Assembly (NCBI GenBank): GCA_000961765.1
Contig: LADT01000082.1
Coordinates: 1 to 63,657 of the forward strand
Source: Clostridiaceae bacterium BRH_c20a
Lineage (GTDB): Bacteria > Bacillota > Peptococcia > Peptococcales > BICA1-8
Direction of reading: 5' to 3'
Length of the DNA stretch: 63,657 nt
Translations under genes and position numbers: made by a program
Shown here: positions 46,844-55,714 of the stretch, one piece after another
How positions within the stretch are numbered: position 1 is the stretch's first letter
Layout: the number at the start of each line of letters is the position of its first letter
The notes under the pieces: model-generated
What the model saw: only the letters and a program-made list of their open reading frames with translations
What the model was told of the DNA's origin: nothing
Databases searched by the model: none

Positions 46844-47815
46844 ATGGATAGAGAATTAGCCCTGGAATTTGCCCGGGTAACAGAAGCAGCAGCTTTAAAT
46901 TCTGCCCGTTGGATGGGCAGAGGAGATAAAATAGCCGCTGATGATGCTGCAGTTAAAGCCATGCGTTCCATGTTTGATACGATGAACATCGAAGGTACTG
47001 TGGTAATAGGTGAGGGGGAAATGGATGAGGCCCCCATGCTTTATATTGGTGAAAAAGTAGGTTTAGGCAAGGGGTCTAAGGTTGATATTGCTGTAGATCC
47101 ACTAGAAGGGACAAACCTTGTTGCCAAAGGGATGAATGGGGCTATAGCAGTGCTCGCTGTAGCTGAGGAAGGTTGCTTATTACATGCACCTGATATGTAT
47201 ATGGAAAAGCTGGCAGTAGGGCCAGGTGCTAAGGGTGTTATCAGTCTAGAGCTTAGTGTCGAGGAGAATATAATTAATGTGGCTAAGGCTCTGGGTAAGC
47301 AAGTGGAAGATGTAACAGTGGTTATTCTAGACCGGCCCCGACATGGGAAACAAATTATGGCCATTAGAAGGCTAGGAGCCCGAATTAGACTAATTACTGA
47401 TGGTGATGTTTCTCCTGCTGTTGCTACCGCCTTACCTGATTCAGGTGTTGATATGGTGATGGGTGTCGGTGGTGCACCTGAGGGTGTTTTAGCTGCAGCT
47501 GCTCTAAAGTGTATGGGTGGTGATATGCAGGGCAGGCTTGTCCCGGAGAACGATGCAGATATGGCTCGGGCCCAAAAGTTAGGCATAGAAGATGTATCGA
47601 AAATTCTAACCTTAGATGATCTAGTGAAGAATGACGATGTAATTTTTGCTGCTACCGGTATTACAGATAGTGAATTGCTAAAAGGCGTCCGCTTTTATAA
47701 GGATCGGGCCACTACCCACACGGTAGTTATGCGGGGCCAGACAGGCACAGTGCGATTTATTGAAGCCCAGCACTTCTTTGCTAAAAAACCCAAATATGTA
47801 AAAATGGAAGGGTAA
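46844..47815 (+). CDS. glpX: Class II fructose-1,6-bisphosphatase GlpX
   Basis: Metal-dependent FBPase for gluconeogenesis. 323 residues. Metal/substrate motifs VVIGEGEMDEAPMLYIGE (~45-62), DIAVDPLEGTNLVAKG (~78-93) and MGVGGAPEGVLAAAALKCMG (~205) are diagnostic. AGGAGGAG precedes the ATG. It lies between tal and rho as in several Firmicutes. Confidence 0.96.
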   Translation: MDRELALEFARVTEAAALNSARWMGRGDKIAADDAAVKAMRSMFDTMNIEGTVVIGEGEMDEAPMLYIGEKVGLGKGSKVDIAVDPLEGTNLVAKGMNGAIAVLAVAEEGCLLHAPDMYMEKLAVGPGAKGVISLELSVEENIINVAKALGKQVEDVTVVILDRPRHGKQIMAIRRLGARIRLITDGDVSPAVATALPDSGVDMVMGVGGAPEGVLAAAALKCMGGDMQGRLVPENDADMARAQKLGIEDVSKILTLDDLVKNDDVIFAATGITDSELLKGVRFYKDRATTHTVVMRGQTGTVRFIEAQHFFAKKPKYVKMEG

Positions 47816-48060
47816 CCTTAGACTTAAAGCTAAGGTTAAGGTTAAGGCTAAGGTTTCGCTCCATTTCATTTCGCTAGGTTAAGAATAGAACACTTTTACA
47901 CCTGTTTGACTATTCATCTTGCGGTATTAGTCAATGGACATTCCTTTCCCAAGATGAATTAATTTGTTGGTCTCTCCTTTTTTTAGATATTTCTTAATCT
48001 AGCGCAGCGAAACCTTAACCTAACGTAGTGAAACCTAAAATTGCTATAGGCAATTTTTAA
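47816..48060. repeat. rho leader with repeats and inverted repeat
   Basis: TAAGGTTAAGG/GCTAAGGTTTCGCTCC family piece (47818-47880), then ATTCATCTTG (47912-47921) pairing with CAAGATGAAT (47950-47959), and CAGCGAAACCTTAACC near 48005. The hairpin could be part of a rho leader but has no T tract. Confidence 0.6.
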
Positions 48061-48074
48061 GAGGAGGTATGATA

Positions 48075-49331
48075 GTGGCTTTAAACATGGCTGAGCTCGA
48101 AGCTAAGACTATTGCCGAGCTCTATAAAATAGCCCGAGAAATGGATTTAGCGGGCTACTCTAAACTTAGAAAAAAAGAATTAGTTTTTGAGATTCAAAAG
48201 GCAAGCACTAAGAAGGATGGGCAGCTTCAAGCCCAAGGGGTTTTAGAAATAATGCCAGATGGTTATGGCTTTTTACGGCCCTTTGCTTATTTGCCCAGTC
48301 AGGATGATATATATATATCACCATCTCAAATTCGGAAATTTGACCTGAGGACTGGTGATAGAGTTTCAGGACTGGCCCGTAAACCAAAAGATAGTGAACG
48401 ATATTTTGCGTTATTGCGTGTGGAAAATGTTAATGGAGACCCCCCCGAAAAATCTCCCGAACGGCTACACTTCGACGGACTTACCCCAATTTATCCACTT
48501 AAAAAGCTCTATCTTGAGTCAGGTAACGAACATATTTCTCCCCGGATAATAGATCTTGTTTCTCCTGTAGGAAAAGGACAAAGAGGACTTATTGTCTCAC
48601 CACCTAAAGCTGGGAAAACTGAACTCTTAAAAGAAATTGCTAATAGCATAGCCAACAATCACCCTGAAGTTGAAATTCTAATATTATTAATTGATGAGAG
48701 ACCGGAAGAGGTTACCGACATGCAGCGTTCAGTAAAAGGAGAGGTTATTAGCTCTACTTTTGATGAGCCACCGGAAAATCATATTAAAGTTGCGGAAATG
48801 GTTTTAGAGAGAGCCAAAAGATTAGTTGAGCATAAAAGGGATGTTGTAATACTAATGGATAGCATCACCCGCTTGGCTAGAGCGTATAATCTTGTAATTC
48901 CATCTAGCGGCCGTACTTTATCAGGTGGAGTTGACCCTAATGCCCTGCATAAGCCAAAGCGTTTTTTCGGAGCTGCCCGTAATATCGAGGAAGGAGGCAG
49001 CTTGACTATACTAGCTACAGCCTTAGTAGAGACAGGCAGCAGGATGGATGATGTTATTTTTGAAGAATTTAAAGGAACTGGAAATATGGAACTTATTCTT
49101 GATCGCAAACTCTCTGATAGGAGAATTTTTCCGGCCATTGACGTTAAAAGGTCAGGAACCAGGAAAGAAGAGCTGCTCTTATCTAAAGAAGAAGTGGCCT
49201 TTGTTTGGCAGTTTAGAAAGACATTTAGCACTGGCGATACCTCTGAAGTAGCAGAAATGCTCATAGATGCTTTAAAAAAGGTCAAGACCAATAAAGACCT
49301 GGTCAGGGCGTGGCCGAAGCTGACAAAATAA
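48075..49331 (+). CDS. rho: Transcription termination factor Rho
   Basis: Hexameric RNA-dependent ATPase ending transcripts. 418 residues from GTG 48075 (AAGAGGAGG 8 bases before; ATG 48069 too close). N-terminal Rho_N helices, RNA-binding [15 protein letters not shown] (~55), Walker [13 protein letters not shown] (~175), [12 protein letters not shown] (~205) and the R-loop region [20 protein letters not shown] (~278). No large N-terminal insert of the high-GC type. Confidence 0.97.
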   Translation: MALNMAELEAKTIAELYKIAREMDLAGYSKLRKKELVFEIQKASTKKDGQLQAQGVLEIMPDGYGFLRPFAYLPSQDDIYISPSQIRKFDLRTGDRVSGLARKPKDSERYFALLRVENVNGDPPEKSPERLHFDGLTPIYPLKKLYLESGNEHISPRIIDLVSPVGKGQRGLIVSPPKAGKTELLKEIANSIANNHPEVEILILLIDERPEEVTDMQRSVKGEVISSTFDEPPENHIKVAEMVLERAKRLVEHKRDVVILMDSITRLARAYNLVIPSSGRTLSGGVDPNALHKPKRFFGAARNIEEGGSLTILATALVETGSRMDDVIFEEFKGTGNMELILDRKLSDRRIFPAIDVKRSGTRKEELLLSKEEVAFVWQFRKTFSTGDTSEVAEMLIDALKKVKTNKDLVRAWPKLTK

Positions 49332-49334
49332 AGT

Positions 49335-49560
49335 GTGTAAGGGAAAAGACGTGACCAGTGCTCTGTACCCAGAAAAGGATATAGATAAAGTCGATAGTCG
49401 ATGGTCTATAGAAAATGTCATAGAAAACATCAAAATACTTTTTGAATCTAGCATAGCGAAATCTCAATCTAACGAAACGAATGTGAGTGTAATCTTTATC
49501 TTTTTCTGTAGAACTGTAGAACTGTAGAACTGTAGCACTGACGTTCTGAATATCCAGTAA
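49335..49560. repeat. Mixed short repeats between rho and the M23 gene
   Basis: GTGACCAGTGCTCTGTACCC, AGTCGATAGTCGATGGTCTATAG (CCATAGA family), GCATAGCGAAATCTCAATC (GCGAAA family) and four CTGTAGAACTGTAGAACTG-type units (49505-49542). Confidence 0.7.
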
Positions 49561-49601
49561 GCAAGAATAATTTACCAGAGAGAAAATTGCATAAAATTCC
49601 C

Positions 49602-49662
49602 TTACTTCACCCCAAAATATTTAAGATTAGCTATTAATTTTAAAAAAATTGGAGTGAAGTAA
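49602..49662 (+). promoter_or_regulatory. Hairpin sequestering the M23 ribosome-binding site
   Basis: TTACTTCACCCCAA (49602-49615) pairs with TTGGAGTGAAGTAA (49649-49662) at 13 of 14 positions. The 3' arm contains the GGAGTG ribosome site and ends 3 bases before the ATG at 49666, so translation could be switched by folding. No ligand or protein is known. Confidence 0.6.
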
Positions 49663-49665
49663 TTA

Positions 49666-50547
49666 ATGAATGTTCAAAAGCTGAAAAGCAAGGGGATAGT
49701 TGTTCTTTTAACCCTATTTATTTTGGCTGGGCCATTAAGCGTACAAGCAACAGAGTATAAGCCATTAGTTTTAGACCTGCCTGTAGATAGCCTAGGTGAG
49801 ACTGGCACAACTCCATATTTAATAATAAAAGGTGATACCCTATATAGCATAGGTAGGCGGTTTAACAGCGAAGCAGGGTTAATTGCTGCCCTTAATAATA
49901 TAAAAAATCCAAAGCTTATTAAACCGGGTCAAAGGATTTTGGTGCCTAGAATACTGGAAATACCTCACGAAGTTGCAGTGGGTGATACCATTTGGAGCAT
50001 TGCTAGTATTTATGGCATTTTACCTCAACAAATTCTCCTCGCTAATGACATCTGGGCTCCTAATAAGTTAGTCCGAGGTACAGTCTTATCTATACCCGGA
50101 ATAACCGCACAGGTGACTATCACCAGCAATACCGCTAATAAGGTTTCATCCCGTGATTTTAGGAACTTTATGTATTCACCAACTACAGGTGTATTAACCT
50201 CATTGTTTGGGCTAAGAAAAAATGAATATCATACTGGGATTGATTTAGCTAATAAGGTGGGTACGCCAATTATGGCTGCACAGTCTGGTCGAGTTATTTT
50301 TGTGGGCAGTAAGGGTAATTATGGTCGAACTGTAATCATTGAACATGGAAATGGATTTAAAACTCTTTATGGTCATGCCAGTAAAATACTCGTACGGGAA
50401 GGTCAATGGGTCCAAGCCAGGGTAACTATTGCACTGATGGGGAATACCGGACGCTCCACAGGTTCCCACCTGCACTTTGAAATTTACAAAGACGGCAAAG
50501 TTGTAGACCCATTAAAGTATGTGTATATAGTGGGGAGTGAATATTAA
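49666..50547 (+). CDS. Secreted LysM-M23 peptidoglycan endopeptidase
   Basis: Cell-wall hydrolase or amidase activator. 293 residues. A signal peptide (~8-29, ending near VQATE) is followed by two LysM modules (~48-97 LIIKGDTLYSIGRRFNSEAG; ~101-145 HEVAVGDTIWSIASIYGILP) and an M23 domain (~170-293) with zinc motif HTGIDLANKVGTPI and GSHLHFEIY. Gly-Asp and HxH ligands are present, so it is probably active. Its ribosome site lies in a hairpin. Confidence 0.9.
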   Translation: MNVQKLKSKGIVVLLTLFILAGPLSVQATEYKPLVLDLPVDSLGETGTTPYLIIKGDTLYSIGRRFNSEAGLIAALNNIKNPKLIKPGQRILVPRILEIPHEVAVGDTIWSIASIYGILPQQILLANDIWAPNKLVRGTVLSIPGITAQVTITSNTANKVSSRDFRNFMYSPTTGVLTSLFGLRKNEYHTGIDLANKVGTPIMAAQSGRVIFVGSKGNYGRTVIIEHGNGFKTLYGHASKILVREGQWVQARVTIALMGNTGRSTGSHLHFEIYKDGKVVDPLKYVYIVGSEY

Positions 50548-50554
50548 CATAGGG

Positions 50555-50735
50555 GCTAGTTGTTAGTGGCTAGTTGTTATTTTGGGGAAATCTCTTGGGT
50601 TTTGTGCCCAGTGACCGGTGCTCAGTGTCCAGCGCTCAGAATTTTGGGTTAGAATATGGAGTTTGACAAATACTTCAGGGGCATTTTATTGCGTCTAACA
50701 GTACTTCTGGGCAAATATTTTACGTCTGACACAGG
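50555..50735. repeat. Repeat gap containing direct half-array F (GCGTCTGACA)
   Basis: GGCTAGTTGTTAGTGGCTAG and GTGACCGGTGCTCAGTGTCC pieces are followed by three direct units of the GTCTGA keyword at 50661 (GTTTGA), 50693 (GTCTAA) and 50724, spacing 31-32, with the scaffold GTACTTCTGGGCAAATATTT between. Only the direct orientation is present. Inverted units of the same keyword lie at 60965-61080. Confidence 0.8.
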
Positions 50736-50749
50736 CTTTGCAAGGCATT

Positions 50750-50895
50750 GCTAAGGGATTTCTATTTCTTTGTCATTGCGAAAGAGGTACGATTGAAGCA
50801 ATCTCTGCCCCCATAGATTGTCGTGTTCACAATGACATTAGGATATTACGGGGTGTGCTAAAACAATAAGCGCAAGTCAAGAACCGTCCCCGGCT
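50750..50895. repeat. GCAATC-type REP and CCGTCCCC word
   Basis: TCATTGCGAAAGAGGTACGA...GAAGCAATCTC pairs with GATTGTCGTGTTCACAATGAC (50780-50840). GTCAAGAACCGTCCCC lies at 50875-50892. Confidence 0.7.
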
Positions 50896-50938
50896 TGTGC
50901 TAGCCGCTTGACCCTAGCGAATGTCGGAGGAGTTAGAT

Positions 50939-52180
50939 ATGTTTCATTTTGTTTATGCTGATGAAGAAGGAAATGCATTTGACCATGAAAATTTATATGT
51001 ATTGGGCAGACTTGGCAATTCTTTTGTTGAGCCAACTGAGGAAGAACTTATTCCTTTGCCTCAAGGTGCTGGGCTGACTATAATCCCAAATCGAACTGCA
51101 GTGGTAATGGACAGACAGGGTGAATTTAAAAAGTACCGAGGCCCTGGCTTTGTGGTGGGAGCCCTTTTGCCTCAGGGTTATACCCGAACCCTATTGCCCG
51201 CTTTTATAAATGAGCAAAGGGCACAACAGTTACCTTTATTTGGCTATACTGCAGTAGGTTATAAAAATGGTAAGCTTTATGCTGCTGCCCGAGCTACCGA
51301 TATTGATGATAAGTGGAATCCCAAGCATTTTAATACTGTTCAGCTAGCGGAAAAGGTTCATAGCCTAAGGGAAAAGCTTCCTCAAAACCGGATTATCAAG
51401 CAGTTAAGCTATTGTGCATTAGAATATAGCTGTTTTACAGCTCAAAACATTTTTTATGGGAGATGGGAGGGAGGCATCCCTGTCTCTCCTGCCTGCAATG
51501 CTCGCTGCCTAGGTTGTATTTCCCTTCAGCCTGCTGAATGTTGCCCTTCACCCCAAAGCCGAATTGATTTCCTGCCAAATGTAGAAGAAGTAGTGCAATT
51601 AGGTCTGCATCACCTAGGTAATGAACGGGAACCTATTATCAGTTTTGGGCAGGGCTGTGAAGGTGAACCAAGTATCCAGGCTGATTTGATAGCGGAAGCT
51701 ATTATTCAGATTAGGAATAAGACTAATTGCGGCACAATCAATATGAATACCAATGGCGGCAATACTTTTGGGATACAAAAGGTCTGTTTGGCAGGTATAG
51801 ATTCTTTAAGAGTAAGCTTAAATAGTGCAAAGCCCGGCGCTTATACTGCTTATTATCAGCCGCAAAACTATACTCTGGAAAATGTAAAAGAATCTTTGCG
51901 AACTGCAAGTGCCCAAGGAGTATATACTTATCTAAACCTATTATTTTTTCCTGGGATAAATGATTGTGAAGATGAGGTAGAGGCACTAATTCAATTAATT
52001 ATTGACACCGATGTCAAGGCGGTCCAGCTCAGGAACTTGAATATTGATCCTGATGTCCTCCTTGATAAAATCCCCTCTCCAAAAGGAGAACCCTTGGGTG
52101 TCCCCGCCTTTTTAGAGGTCCTATCCCAGGAACTGCCCACAGTGGAAGTGGGGAATTATACGAAACCAATAAATAAATAA
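50939..52180 (+). CDS. Radical SAM protein of unknown substrate
   Basis: 413 residues from ATG 50939 (CGGAGGAG 6 bases before). The [4Fe-4S]-SAM motif is CNARCLGC, Cys186, Cys190 and Cys193, unusual in lying after a ~185-residue N-terminal region (GLTIIPNRTAVVMDRQGEF and others) with no recognised domain. FGQGCEGEPSIQAD and NMNTNGG follow the usual SAM-barrel pattern. Further Cys residues in PAECCPSPQSR could bind a second cluster. Substrate unknown. Confidence 0.85.
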   Translation: MFHFVYADEEGNAFDHENLYVLGRLGNSFVEPTEEELIPLPQGAGLTIIPNRTAVVMDRQGEFKKYRGPGFVVGALLPQGYTRTLLPAFINEQRAQQLPLFGYTAVGYKNGKLYAAARATDIDDKWNPKHFNTVQLAEKVHSLREKLPQNRIIKQLSYCALEYSCFTAQNIFYGRWEGGIPVSPACNARCLGCISLQPAECCPSPQSRIDFLPNVEEVVQLGLHHLGNEREPIISFGQGCEGEPSIQADLIAEAIIQIRNKTNCGTINMNTNGGNTFGIQKVCLAGIDSLRVSLNSAKPGAYTAYYQPQNYTLENVKESLRTASAQGVYTYLNLLFFPGINDCEDEVEALIQLIIDTDVKAVQLRNLNIDPDVLLDKIPSPKGEPLGVPAFLEVLSQELPTVEVGNYTKPINK

Positions 52181-52385
52181 GTGTCATCATGCATGTTTAG
52201 CTTCCATGACGTGTCACGATGAATGGCAATTTACTAGGATGTGTCACCGTGTCATCGATTTTTAAATGCCTTTTCGGTGGCACGATCGCACGGACATGTG
52301 GAATTACTAATAAGCCATGACACAGACCTACTGTATAGCCCCTGAGCTTACACACTAACGTGCTGATTATCCCTTGAGCGAAAAT
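52181..52385. repeat. Mirrored repeat array H, keyword GTGTCAC
   Basis: GTGTCA words at 52181, 52211 and 52241 (spacing 30) precede a GGTGGCACGATCGCACGG centre. Inverse-sense CATGACAC (52316), CTTACACAC (~52348) and scaffold words AGCCCCTGAG and GATTATCCCTTGAG follow at about 31-base spacing. The stretch GATGAATGGCAATTTACTAGG is shared almost exactly with array B, although the keyword differs. Confidence 0.75.
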
Positions 52386-52461
52386 CCTTGACTCATACAA
52401 ACAAAGAATATATAATGTAATAAGTGTTTAAGTGATACTGATGGAAAGAGGTGAACCCGAA

Positions 52462-52662
52462 ATGAAAGAAAAAATTCATCCAAAATATAGTACTGTAAAA
52501 GTTAGTTGTGCATGTGGTAATGAATTTGAAACAGGTTCTACTAAAAAGGAATTAAAGGTAGAAATTTGTTCCAAATGTCATCCTTTCTATACAGGAAAAC
52601 AACGTACTGTTGCAGTTGCCGGTCGGGTAGAAGCATTTAGAAAAAAACACGGCATTAAATAA
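52462..52662 (+). CDS. rpmE: Ribosomal protein L31 (zinc form)
   Basis: 66 residues, large-subunit protein bridging to the small subunit. The zinc Cys residues are in SCACGNEF and [13 protein letters not shown], so this is the C+ form rather than the zinc-free YtiA type. ATG 52462 follows AAAGAGGTG by 9 bases. The rho-rpmE neighbourhood is conserved, here with an M23 and a radical SAM gene between. Confidence 0.96.
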   Translation: MKEKIHPKYSTVKVSCACGNEFETGSTKKELKVEICSKCHPFYTGKQRTVAVAGRVEAFRKKHGIK

Positions 52663-52681
52663 CAATAAATATGTTTAAAAC

Positions 52682-52712
52682 AACTGTCGATATTATATCG
52701 GCAGTTTTTTGC
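52682..52712 (+). terminator. rpmE terminator
   Basis: AACTGTCGATA pairs with TATCGGCAGTT (one G-T) around TTA, followed by TTTTTT. Confidence 0.9.
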
Positions 52713-52876
52713 TTTATAGACTTTGTATACTGTATTATCCAATAATTTACTTATAGTGACATTGCATAGCAAGTTTTTATAAAAATAAAGGGTTTTTTAA
52801 ATCATTAGCAAATTATTCTTTGGTAGAGATATTCTTCTGTTAAATTTTGCAATAAGTAGAATTTAGGCCAAAAACA

Positions 52877-52906
52877 TTGACGTGATATTAAGTTGTTTGC
52901 TATTCT
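52877..52906 (+). promoter_or_regulatory. Candidate promoter of the Mrp operon
   Basis: TTGACG (52877-52882), 18 bases and TATTCT (52901-52906), about 320 bases before mrpE. The intervening leader (52910-53227) is AT-rich and long enough for a riboswitch, but I could not match it to a known Na+ or other riboswitch. GAGGGGAGG at 53108 has no matching ORF. Confidence 0.4.
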
Positions 52907-53227
52907 ATAAAGGAATTTATACTGACTTAAGGAAAAATAAATTTTATAAGCTACAAACCAAAGATCTGCAGAGCAGGTTTTTCTTTGATGTTTAAATTAA
53001 AAATTAGGTGATAAGGCAAATTTATGTCTTCATACATTAGGTCGTCTAGCTACTTAGGTATAAACGGCAGCTAACTGTTTTAATTTTTGGAAATTTGGAG
53101 TAATTTTGAGGGGAGGTAGTTGCTAGGGTTTGCTGTTTATCAATTTGGATACAGTTAGATTAAAAGGATACAAACTTTGCTTAGAACTTATTATTGTAAA
53201 ACTACTTTTATTTTAGGTGGTATGCAG

Positions 53228-53806
53228 ATGAAAAATAACGTTAATAAAAAAGTTGGAACATCTCAAATAAAGCATTTTATAGTGTTAACAGCAGTTCTTT
53301 TTGCTTTCTGGATCTTGTTATCGGGAAAAATGGAGGCTAAGTATTTGGTAATAGGTTTTTTGACCTCCCTTATTTCCGCCTGGGTAACACTTCCTTTGCT
53401 TCGTCTACCTTCGGAAACTAATAAAGGATATTATTATCCCTTTGATTTTCCATACTTCAGGTATGCCTTTTATTGGCTATGGCTTTTAAAAGAGATTATT
53501 AAGGCAAATATTGATATAGCAATGGTTGTCTTAAGCCCGAAGTTGCCTATTAACCCTCAAATTGTCGAGTTTAAAAGGTCTATGTCTAATCCAATCGCCC
53601 ATGTTACCTTAGCTAATTCCATTACCCTTACTCCGGGGACAATAACAATGGATGTAGCAGATGGAGTATATACTATACATGCTCTAACAGATGGTGCTGG
53701 AGAAGCACTAGAAAATGGACAAGGTGAAATGATGGTTCGCATCAGCAGGATTTTTGGTGAAAAGGTTGAGGGAGAACCGGCGAAACAAAGGAGGGGTGAA
53801 ATCTAG
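53228..53806 (+). CDS. mrpE: Mrp antiporter subunit E
   Basis: Small membrane subunit of the multi-subunit Na+/H+ antiporter. 192 residues from ATG 53228 (AGGTGG 7 bases before). Two N-terminal hydrophobic segments (~20-60), then the MnhE pattern (ANIDIAMVVLSPKLPINPQ, ANSITLTPGTITMDVADG, YTIHALTD). First gene of an 11-gene unit with overlaps or gaps of 4 bases or less. Confidence 0.93.
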   Translation: MKNNVNKKVGTSQIKHFIVLTAVLFAFWILLSGKMEAKYLVIGFLTSLISAWVTLPLLRLPSETNKGYYYPFDFPYFRYAFYWLWLLKEIIKANIDIAMVVLSPKLPINPQIVEFKRSMSNPIAHVTLANSITLTPGTITMDVADGVYTIHALTDGAGEALENGQGEMMVRISRIFGEKVEGEPAKQRRGEI

Positions 53807-54084
53807 TGACAATGGATAGTTTGTTTATGGGCCTCATTATTGGTCTTGTTGTCGTAATTTTTGTTATGTTATATAGAGTTTTTGAAGGACCTAGTGTCTA
53901 TGATAGGCTAAATGGTTTAGGAGTAATCGGAACTGATACCATATTATTATTGGTCTTAATTGGTTATATTGATAAGCGGCCTGATATGTTTGTAGATATT
54001 GCCATCTCCTATGCTATCCTGGGTTTCATCAGCTTAGTAGTAATTGCTAAGTATATCGGGGGGAAAGGGGATATCAAAAAGTGA
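53806..54084 (+). CDS. mrpF: Mrp antiporter subunit F
   Basis: 92 residues, three hydrophobic segments and the MnhF signature FEGPSVYDRLNGLGVIGTDT. It starts at GTG 53806 inside the mrpE stop after GGAGGGGTGAA (ATG 53812 also possible). Confidence 0.93.
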   Translation: MTMDSLFMGLIIGLVVVIFVMLYRVFEGPSVYDRLNGLGVIGTDTILLLVLIGYIDKRPDMFVDIAISYAILGFISLVVIAKYIGGKGDIKK

Positions 54085-54380
54085 AAATACTAGCGAGTTT
54101 ATTTTTAATATCGGGTTTTTTCTTTATTCTAGTAGCTGCAATCGGAGTTATTCGTCTCCCTGATTTTTATACACGCTTACATGCTTCGGGTAAAAGTGAA
54201 ACCTTAGGGATGATTTTATGCTTTACCGGCCTGGCTATTTATGAGGGTTTCAATTTAACCAGTGCCAAACATTTAATCATAGTTATTTTTATATTGCTGG
54301 CTAATCCCATCGGTACCCATATCATTTGCCGTGAAGCTTATAGAAGTAATCTTAAGCCATGGACGCGGAAGGAGGAGTAA
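54081..54380 (+). CDS. mrpG: Mrp antiporter subunit G
   Basis: 99 residues, three hydrophobic segments. The MnhG signature is IGVIRLPDFYTRLHASGKSETLG (~22-44) and ANPIGTHIICREAYR. GTG start with a GTGA overlap on mrpF. Confidence 0.93.
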   Translation: MKILASLFLISGFFFILVAAIGVIRLPDFYTRLHASGKSETLGMILCFTGLAIYEGFNLTSAKHLIIVIFILLANPIGTHIICREAYRSNLKPWTRKEE

Positions 54381-54383
54381 GTA

Positions 54384-54626
54384 ATGCATATATTTATCCT
54401 ACAGACAATTCTTTTAATATTATTAGTTGGGACAGGCATTACTGCTTTAGCTGTTAAAGATCTTTTAGCCTCCGTTGTTCTATTTGGTGCTTTTAGCTTT
54501 TTTGCTGTACTTTTATATTTAATAATGGGTGCACCGGATGTGGCCTTTACGGAAGCTGTTATTGGTGTTGTTTCCACTGTGTTTTTTATTGCAGCCCTAA
54601 ATAAACTGAAACGGGGGTGCAGATAA
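54384..54626 (+). CDS. MbhD-like subunit (MrpA C-terminal segment, DUF4040)
   Basis: 80 residues, three hydrophobic segments, with the conserved MGAPDVAFTEAVIG Glu region. It corresponds to part of the C-terminal end of MrpA encoded as its own gene, as in the Mbh/Mrp modules of Thermococcales and some Clostridia. AAGGAGGAG precedes the ATG. Confidence 0.88.
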   Translation: MHIFILQTILLILLVGTGITALAVKDLLASVVLFGAFSFFAVLLYLIMGAPDVAFTEAVIGVVSTVFFIAALNKLKRGCR

Positions 54627-54907
54627 TGAAGAAAGTTTCAGCTTTACTAATGATTGTTCTAGCTTTTATGTTCTTTTATACTGCTAGCAGCCTGCCTCAG
54701 GTAGGTGATGTAAATTCGCCGGCATCCCAACATGTATCTCCTAGATATATTGAAAAAGGGAAAAAAGAGACGGGCTCTCCTAACTTAGTTACTGCAGTTC
54801 TGGCTGATTATCGTGGTTATGATACTTTAGGCGAAACTACCGTTATTTTTGTTGCTGGGATTGCAACGGTTATGATTCTGCGCGGTAAGAGAAAAGGGGA
54901 GGATTAG
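54626..54907 (+). CDS. MbhE-like subunit (MrpA C-terminal segment)
   Basis: 93 residues from ATG 54626, a TAATG overlap with the previous stop. N-terminal hydrophobic segment, then NLVTAVLADYRGYDTLGETT and VIFVAGIATVMI, typical of MbhE / distal MrpA. Confirms the split-A layout. Confidence 0.88.
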   Translation: MKKVSALLMIVLAFMFFYTASSLPQVGDVNSPASQHVSPRYIEKGKKETGSPNLVTAVLADYRGYDTLGETTVIFVAGIATVMILRGKRKGED

Positions 54908-54908
54908 G

Positions 54909-55349
54909 ATGAAAAAAGGCTTTGGGAGTATAGTTTTAGATGCGTCTTTTAGAGTTCTGGTTCCCTTCACTCTAGTTTACGGTGTATATGTATTAGTACA
55001 TGGTGAATATAGTCCTGGCGGAGGTTTCCAAGCAGGTGCTCTTTTGGCTGTAGGAATAATCCTATCTAGGCTTATTCAAGGAAACGAAAAGGCATTATTT
55101 AATATTAAGGGTAATGTGGCCCTAATTTTAGCGGGAATTGGTACAGCCCTCTATGCCCTTATCGGGTTTTCCACGATATTTTTAGGTGGCAAATTCCTTG
55201 AGTATGGTCGTTTACCTTTTAGTGTCCATGATCCCGCTGAGCTCCATGCTTTAGGCATGTTGGGAATTGAGATTGGCGTTACCCTTTGTGTTATGATGAC
55301 TATTGTAGCTATTTTCGATGCCCTTACAGGAGAGGAGGAAGGAATCTAA
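54909..55349 (+). CDS. mrpB: Mrp antiporter subunit B
   Basis: 146 residues, four hydrophobic segments. MnhB domain with VHGEYSPGGGFQAGALLAVGI (~34-54). ATG one base after the previous stop. In Mbh nomenclature this is MbhF. Confidence 0.93.
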   Translation: MKKGFGSIVLDASFRVLVPFTLVYGVYVLVHGEYSPGGGFQAGALLAVGIILSRLIQGNEKALFNIKGNVALILAGIGTALYALIGFSTIFLGGKFLEYGRLPFSVHDPAELHALGMLGIEIGVTLCVMMTIVAIFDALTGEEEGI

Positions 55350-55714
55350 TGGACAGTTTTATCACAGGTTCTTTAATATACTGGCTGGTTGCCGCACTCT
55401 TCCTATTGGGCGTTTATGGAATTTTAGCTAATAATAATCTAATGAAAAAGCTAATGGCTATGAACATAATGCAGGTTGCGGTAATAGTTTTTTTCTTGAT
55501 ACTAGGGCAAAAACTGGGGGGAACCCTGCCTATTTTAATGGGCAGTGATACCACAGTTGATCACTATATCAATCCACTACCCCATGCGTTAATGCTAACC
55601 GCTATAGTAGTAAGCTTAAGTACTACAGGTGTAGCTTTGGCTCTCCTAATGAGGATCCAAGAACGCTACGGGGAAATAGAGGAAGATGATATACTACGGA
55701 GGATGAACGAATGA
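55349..55714 (+). CDS. mrpC: Mrp antiporter subunit C (NuoK-like)
   Basis: 121 residues from ATG 55349, TAATG overlap with mrpB after GGAGGAAGG. Three hydrophobic segments, NuoK-like, with PLPHALMLTAIVVSLSTTGV near residue 70. Confidence 0.93.
   Translation: MDSFITGSLIYWLVAALFLLGVYGILANNNLMKKLMAMNIMQVAVIVFFLILGQKLGGTLPILMGSDTTVDHYINPLPHALMLTAIVVSLSTTGVALALLMRIQERYGEIEEDDILRRMNE

Noticed and set aside
52910-53227. Possible Na+-sensing or other riboswitch ahead of the Mrp operon
   Set aside because: The leader is long and AT-rich, but no consensus motif of a known class could be matched by eye. A covariance search would decide.
53177-53806. Longer mrpE start 17 codons upstream
   Set aside because: ATG 53228 has the ribosome site AGGTGG at the right distance and the extra residues do not look like MrpE.
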